In this document: piece after piece, positions 60,880 through 64,000 of the stretch
Numbering within the stretch: position 1 is the stretch's first letter
How the letters are laid out: every line of letters begins with the position of its first letter
Assembly (NCBI RefSeq): GCF_963576615.1
Contig: NC_088711.1
Coordinates: 34,088,121 to 34,152,120, forward strand
Direction of reading: 5' to 3'
Source of the DNA: Watersipora subatra
Taxonomy: Eukaryota > Bryozoa > Gymnolaemata > Cheilostomatida > Watersiporidae
DNA: 64,000 nt
Program-made: the position numbers and the translations under genes
The notes under the pieces: generated by a model
The model's database searches: none
What the model was told of the DNA's origin: nothing
Seen by the model: the letters and a program-made list of their open reading frames with translations, nothing else

Positions 60880-63800
60880 AGATAAGTAGGTCCTGCTTGA
60901 GCTAGTTGCAAAGTTTGGTATGATGTAAGGTATTAGCTAATTAAGGATATCTAAAACAACAGTGGTTCAATTACGTTTTCTTCATTGTAGCAAGTCATAC
61001 AAACGCATCCTAAAATAAGACTCTTCTTTTTATTTAGGAAGAATAACAATTACACATGTATAGACATTCGGTGTAATTAAATAGACTAATTTAGGAATAG
61101 TTTTAAGATATATACAAAGAAGTTGTCTGCATATAAATGACAACTGTTTGAGTTATGTACAATAAACACAAAAAAGATAGGAATAACGTTGTTATGATCT
61201 CCACACTGCTAAGCAGCACCAAAGCAATTAACATGAACTACAAATGTGAACTTGAACCAAGAAGAGCCTGTCAATTACAACGACTATGTGTTTATAGTCA
61301 TAATAGGGTATGACAATTGGATGACATTAATACCCAGCTTGCTCTTAGAGCCCTGTGCGGTATCCATAAACAAGCACCTGCATCAAGCACATTTTGACCT
61401 ACCAAAAATTTAGGAGTTTCAATTTGAGCGTTTACCAGCATTCTACAGCGTTACATGTGTAGAAAAACATGGGCGTAACTTTTTACCACTAGAAAGAAAT
61501 ATAAATGACATACATCTGCTAAAATCATATACTCACCAACAAACCACTCTGGTGTTTAATATTTTCATAAATATTATCTTATTTATTTTATTATTTTTAT
61601 TAATAAATTATACTGCCTGCATATAGTTATATCATTAATAGGAAGTTTAACATATCAACATTATCGCCCGAATTATAGCTTAACCGATGTTTCGACTATT
61701 TATGTCTATACTGTATTTCAATTAGCAATACAAAAGTAAACCAGGCTACTTGTGATATTGTAATGACACTACAACAAAAAAACTAGACACGCGTATAAAA
61801 AAAGAACTGCAAGTACATGTACACGACTAATTAGGCTTTACGAGATTCAAGTCTTCCTGGAGACTGATCCAGAATGAGTGAATTAGACCGTGTCTTGCAG
61901 GTAAATTATCGGTTTGAGCTGTCTCTACTTATCGTATAACATCAAGTTTACGAATATTTGCCGAAACAACGGGTCCATACGTAATCGACTTCTTAGTCTA
62001 TGCTCAAAATTATGTACCACCGCTGCAACATGTATACCATTAGAGGGTAACTCCAAGTTCAACCAAAGTTTGCCGCTATTATACATAATTATGCAGTGTA
62101 GCTGGACAGTATTGTTGATATAGCACGATAGCGACGCGTACAGATGAAGGTGAACTGTAGTTCCTAGGAGCAAGACGGGAAGCAAGGCTGGTTTTTCACA
62201 TCCTTCTCAGAAACTTCTGCTACTCGTACTGAATCGTAATGCAGCGTGTTATTTACGGCGCTACACGTCGAATACAGAACTACAGGTTCTTCAAGGACGC
62301 GTTGCTGGCCAGATTGCAAAATGAATAAATTTTATCAAAAATCGTTGCTACTTCCAAGGTTGTCCTTATCAGTGAAAAACTACTCACAAACAATCCGTTT
62401 CCCAGCTTTCCGAAGTACAGTAAACAAGCTTCTATTCAGGTTTATAAATAAGGCTTGCGAATATAGATTTGCAGAAAGTAGTTGATCTTGTACATTTTGT
62501 GACTACAGCCAAGACAAAAAAAGAGCACGAAGTTGAATTATGAATAGTGCTTGGTGATGAAACTGAAGTTTTGACAATTATATTGGTTTATGAGTAATAC
62601 TTTTTTGTATTTTAGAAAAATGGTCATTTGTTTTTAAGATGCACTGTACACAAAATATCTGATGGCCAAATAAATTTTCATCGTCATTCGGATGTACTAT
62701 TATTCATTTATTTTAGGTCTCATATTGCGTTATTTATTCTTGATTGAATGAACGTCCGGCGTTGCACGGGTAATAAAAAGTTTTTGCACTGACAATTTAT
62801 TTTTAATCAATAGCCTATATACAACATTTGCCATTGTAACTTTTAAATAAAGGTGTTTGTATATTTCTGTGTGTATCCGGTTAATGCATAATTCAGCTAT
62901 TTGAAATCTTTAGGTATAGCTAAAACAGGTTGTTGAAAAACATTTCGTAATTCTTGTGCTACACAATCGTTCAAGATTTAAAACAGCTTTCAAGTTTCTT
63001 TATCCAATGAATTTGGGGAGCTTAAGCTAGTAATTTAAGCTAATGTTTCAATCTTTACTATAAGAAGAGCCGTGTTTGTTCGAAGCCAGCTAAGAGCATA
63101 GGAAAAAAAGATTACACCTCACAGAAATCAAACATGTACATTTGAATGCATGGATGTTAGCGAAGCGCACTACTACTAACCCATGCAGCTACCTTGAAAC
63201 GGCTTGGAATAACTGTGCTTATAATTGTTACACATCATGATCACTCACGGCGCAGCGGACTGCAATCGTTGATTTTGGAAGAGTCTGGGCATGTATTTTT
63301 CTTTTAGTAGTTCAAAAGTGCTTCTAGCAGTTTGTTTCTATTCGGTCAAGCGCTGCAAGCGTGCATATTTCAACCAATAGCTATAAACTAGACATACGAC
63401 AGACCAACAAACACTTAGATTTATGTATATACTAGGTGAGTGCCTAGCGGTGCTCAGGTGATAAAGTCCTTGCCTAGAAATAAAAAAAAAATTATTTTAA
63501 TTTAACATGTAACAACAGTTACCATTCTATCTTTTAAAAATAAAACAACTAAAGGTTTTCCAACTTCTTCAAACAACTGTAAATTTTAAATTTCATATCA
63601 TGAAAAAATTGTTTTCGGTAGTTGAAATGATTAAGAGAAAACGTAAAACAACAGTTAAGGTGTTTAAATGCAAATAGGAAATAATTAACAAGTAATGGCT
63701 TAATAAAATCTGTTTTGCTACGATTACAATGAAAACTTATTTAGTATACAATTATGTTATTTTCATTCATTTCAGTGTTGGCATTGTCAGGCGGAAATGT

Positions 63801-64000
63801 CATGTAGAGTGGTATAGAAACCCATAGTAATTATCTAATGCAAACACCGCCTAGTGAAAAGCATCAAAAGTTATATACGTACGGTATGTATTAGAAATCA
63901 GTAACAAAACAACATGTTAACATTAGTAACTATAATTACCTGCAGTAACTTTAGTGTATTTACTGGTTATGATCTACAAAAAAATGTAACATTACAATGT
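60880..64000. other. Upstream flank of the PITP gene
   Basis: No exon with recognisable protein sequence. A degraded minus-strand copy of the Helitron-type hairpin (ccggcgttgcacggg) is at about 62757-62772, and a tRNA-A-box-like stretch before an A-run is at about 63445-63490. The promoter and any 5' UTR exon are expected here but cannot be pinpointed. Confidence 0.4.

Noticed and set aside
61925-62185. 86-residue minus-strand open frame upstream of PITP
   Set aside because: No family resemblance and no splice-compatible neighbours; could be chance.

Overview
The window is nuclear DNA from an animal. Three spliced genes are recoverable by eye, with GT-AG introns (and one apparent GC-AG intron) and frames that stay in phase across every junction. 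The rest is AT-rich intronic and intergenic DNA full of minisatellites and small non-autonomous transposons. Gene structure and repeat load fit an aquatic invertebrate, perhaps a lophotrochozoan, but nothing here fixes the phylum.

Layout. (1) About 1.4-23.7 kb, plus strand: the 3' part, thirteen exons, of a large ankyrin-repeat-like gene whose 5' end lies outside the window. (2) 23.7-28.4 kb: the convergent intergenic gap, filled largely by a 46-bp tandem array of about 38 copies. (3) 35.9-28.7 kb, minus strand: a complete eight-exon gene for a TRAFD1-like TRAF-type zinc-finger protein of 674 residues. (4) 36-50 kb: a transposon-rich region without a convincing intact gene. It holds a Helitron, a helicase remnant, several repeat families and a stray copy of one exon of the next gene. 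(5) 60.8-50.4 kb, minus strand: a complete eight-exon class I phosphatidylinositol transfer protein of 269 residues. (6) 60.9-64 kb: upstream flank with nothing identifiable except degraded repeats.

The three genes have no obvious functional link: a scaffold-type protein, a predicted innate-immune signalling regulator and a lipid transfer protein. The unusual feature is how minisatellites relate to exons. In the TRAFD1-like gene the 3' splice site and first codons of the last exon are one monomer of a 16-copy 82-bp array. In the ankyrin gene one exon's polypyrimidine tract and acceptor are the last unit of a roughly 32-bp array. Two more of its exons are preceded by minisatellites that are open in the same frame as the exon. 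Exon 3 of the lipid transfer gene also exists as an almost unchanged copy 13.5 kb away, between two palindromic microsatellite arrays.

All splice sites and families were read by eye from the sequence. No alignment, RNA or database search was run.
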